This document shows positions 62,794 to 64,000 of a DNA stretch of 64,000 nt, in pieces. Position 1 is the first letter of the stretch; the number at the start of each line of letters is the position of its first letter. Below the pieces are notes generated by a model. It did not search any database and was not told where the DNA came from. It was given only the letters and a program-made list of their open reading frames with translations. The stretch is taken from NCBI RefSeq assembly GCF_000423145.1, contig NZ_AUHK01000005.1, forward strand, positions 1 through 64,000, in the 5' to 3' direction. This stretch comes from Helcococcus sueciensis DSM 17243. Lineage in GTDB: Bacteria > Bacillota > Clostridia > Tissierellales > Peptoniphilaceae. The translations under genes were made by a program, and so were the position numbers.

Positions 62794-62801
62794 GAGGAGA
62801 A

Positions 62802-63275
62802 ATGGATATAATTTCATTATTAGATGAATTAGAAGAACTTATAGATGAAGCTGGATCAGTACCATTTTCAAAAAAAGTTACTGTACACCCAGATGATATT
62901 TATGGGATAATTAATGATATGAAAGATTCTATTCCACAAGAAATCAAAGACGCACAATGGGTAAATGAAGAGAGAGATAGAATTATTTCTGAAGCAAATA
63001 CTCAAGCTGCAAATATAAAAGAAAGAGCTCAAGAAGAAGTTCAAAGATCTTATGAGGAAGCAAATAGAAGATTAAAAGAATTAGTTAATGAAAACAGTAT
63101 TACAGTTGCTGCAAATGAAGAAGCTGATAGAATTATTTCTGAAGCAAAAAGCACAGCTAGTACAATTACAACTAATTCATTAGCTTATGTAGATCAAATT
63201 TTATCAAAGACAGAAGATGAAGTTAAGAAAACTCTACAAGTTATTGAAGAAAATAGATCACAATTAAAATATTAA
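62802..63275 (+). CDS. Coiled-coil protein (ATP synthase subunit b-like/DivIVA-like), unknown function
   Basis: A 157-residue soluble protein, mostly a long helix. The first 60 residues (SLLDELEELIDEAGSVPFSKKVTVHPDDIYGIINDMKDSIPQEIKDA) resemble the N-terminus of proteins often annotated as ATPase or DivIVA-like and found between coaD and tmcAL in Firmicutes. Two internal repeats, RDRIISEANTQAANI and ADRIISEAKSTASTI, lie about 43 residues apart in the coiled coil. There is no membrane segment, so it is not a true ATP synthase b subunit. A septal or scaffold role is a guess. Strong aggagga ribosome site. Confidence 0.8.
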   Translation: MDIISLLDELEELIDEAGSVPFSKKVTVHPDDIYGIINDMKDSIPQEIKDAQWVNEERDRIISEANTQAANIKERAQEEVQRSYEEANRRLKELVNENSITVAANEEADRIISEAKSTASTITTNSLAYVDQILSKTEDEVKKTLQVIEENRSQLKY

Positions 63276-63280
63276 AAAAT

Positions 63281-63308
63281 AGGGTTGCGGTATATATGCT
63301 GCAACCCT
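63281..63308. terminator. Terminator between convergent genes, stronger for tmcAL
   Basis: Stem agggttgc (63281-63288) with gcaaccct (63301-63308). On the minus strand it is followed by six T; on the plus strand only by ttaattt. It overlaps the last base of the tmcAL stop codon. Confidence 0.85.
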
Positions 63309-64000
63309 TAATTTATGAATGGAATATTTTTATAAAATGATTCTTTTTCATCTTTATCGTTTATATAATAAAGTTCATTTGCTTTAATTTCTATATCAAA
63401 TATTGATTTATCTATTTTGTTTAAACTATAGCTATCTTTAAAATTAGTTAAAACTTGAAGCTCTTCTATATCTTTAATTTCTTTAAGCAATTTAGCTCCT
63501 TTATCATTAAATTTAAGAGCGTGTATATAACTTAGATCTATCATATTTTCTACTAGTTCATTATTTATATCTAATAAATAATTTAATACAAATCTTTGAA
63601 GTCTAGATTTTGTATGTCTTTTATTGTGTGATTTTTGTATAGTATCTTTGATACTTGAATTTAGATTATTACTAAGTAAATTTAGTATGCCTGTCTCAAA
63701 TCCAGCAATATTTTCAGGTTTTTTTCTTAAAATATTCACCACATATTTAAATATAGAAGTATAATCATTTAAATCTTTTATATTTTTAGGTATTAATTTT
63801 TTTATATCTTCTGGAGCGTATTTTGTAAAATCAATTTTTTTATTTATTAAATTTCGTATGGTGCTAGCAGATTGAAATTCAAAATCATCTAAAGTATCAC
63901 TATTATAACCACCATCATTTCTAATTATTGGAAAATATTTTATATTGCTATTTAATTTTTTTATTGCTTTTATATATTGAATAGCAAGTGTGTTATTTGG
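63308..64000 (-). CDS. tmcAL: tRNA(Met) cytidine acetate ligase TmcAL (YlbM), 5' end cut off
   Basis: Activates acetate with ATP and makes N4-acetylcytidine at the wobble position of elongator tRNA-Met. The last 230 codons are present; the frame stays open to the window edge (PNNTLAIQYIKAIKKLNS, then IRNDGGYNSDTL and FQSASTIRNLI), so the apparent GTG start at 63742 is internal. The nucleotidyltransferase motif GxFNPxHxGH lies outside. NTLAxxYIKA and ASxIR are family hallmarks, and the C-terminal helical domain (KSRLQRFVLNYLL) binds tRNA. The place beside coaD matches other Firmicutes. Confidence 0.9.
   Translation of the reverse strand, partial: PNNTLAIQYIKAIKKLNSNIKYFPIIRNDGGYNSDTLDDFEFQSASTIRNLINKKIDFTKYAPEDIKKLIPKNIKDLNDYTSIFKYVVNILRKKPENIAGFETGILNLLSNNLNSSIKDTIQKSHNKRHTKSRLQRFVLNYLLDINNELVENMIDLSYIHALKFNDKGAKLLKEIKDIEELQVLTNFKDSYSLNKIDKSIFDIEIKANELYYINDKDEKESFYKNIPFIN

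Noticed and set aside
63308-63742. Complete 144-residue gene starting at GTG 63742
   Set aside because: The frame stays open upstream to the window edge and encodes conserved TmcAL sequence, so the GTG is internal.

Overview
The window comes from a very AT-rich, low-GC Gram-positive bacterium (roughly 28% GC by eye). Gene content and order (rqcP-divIC-tilS-ftsH; mraZ-rsmH-ftsL-ftsI-mraY-murD-ftsW-ftsZ; alaS-ireB-ruvX-DUF1292; rpmB diverging from asp23-fakA-recG-rsmD-coaD) fit the Firmicutes. The compact layout and gene mix most resemble the Peptoniphilaceae/Tissierellia (Helcococcus, Parvimonas, Peptoniphilus-like anaerobic cocci), but genus cannot be settled from the window. Almost all genes are chromosomal housekeeping genes in tightly packed operons, often overlapping by a few bases.

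Layout. 1-850: the 5' part of an IS256-family transposase, whose end abuts a palindromic terminator, then a free-standing glucose-type PTS IIA. 1040-8200: an operon for ribosome quality control, division, tRNA modification and proteolysis (rqcP, divIC, tilS, ftsH), a membrane protein, pantothenate uptake and activation (panT, coaX) and a MATE exporter. 8273-13433 (minus): a two-component system downstream of a class A penicillin-binding protein, with a terminator just before the regulator gene. 13546-16949: hflX, a YigZ protein, and the lipoprotein pair lit-lgt. 17194-26419: a reduced division/cell-wall cluster headed by a repeat operator for MraZ, then nrdR. 26477-29198: rarA and asnS.

29210-34032 is an accessory island between asnS and leuS: a GtrII-type and a TraX-type membrane protein, a stretch of decayed coding sequence with the tail of an XRE-type regulator, and a type II restriction-modification pair (C5-cytosine methyltransferase and an Eco47II-like endonuclease). 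34140-36557 is leuS. 36690-40824 is a second accessory stretch: a small secreted protein enclosed by a 17-bp inverted repeat, a large ABC-2 permease with its ATPase, and a tiny membrane protein.

41105-52272 returns to core functions: an Rrf2 regulator with a recent 15-bp duplication in its cysteine loop, alaS, ireB, ruvX, a small acidic protein, RNase J, YitT, CvfB, a parvulin isomerase, PepD, a His/Asp-tailed DUF1292 protein and two unrecognised genes. 52318-57309: a small anchored MltG-like domain protein, a pseudouridine synthase and a second two-component system with a co-transcribed lipoprotein. 57441-64000: rpmB and the asp23 operon diverge from promoters that appear to share one palindromic -35 box; then fakA, recG, rsmD, coaD, a coiled-coil protein and the 3' part of tmcAL. 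Much of the window serves envelope growth: precursor synthesis, polymerisation, division, lipoprotein lipidation and sensing. I found no CRISPR array, tRNA, rRNA or convincing riboswitch.
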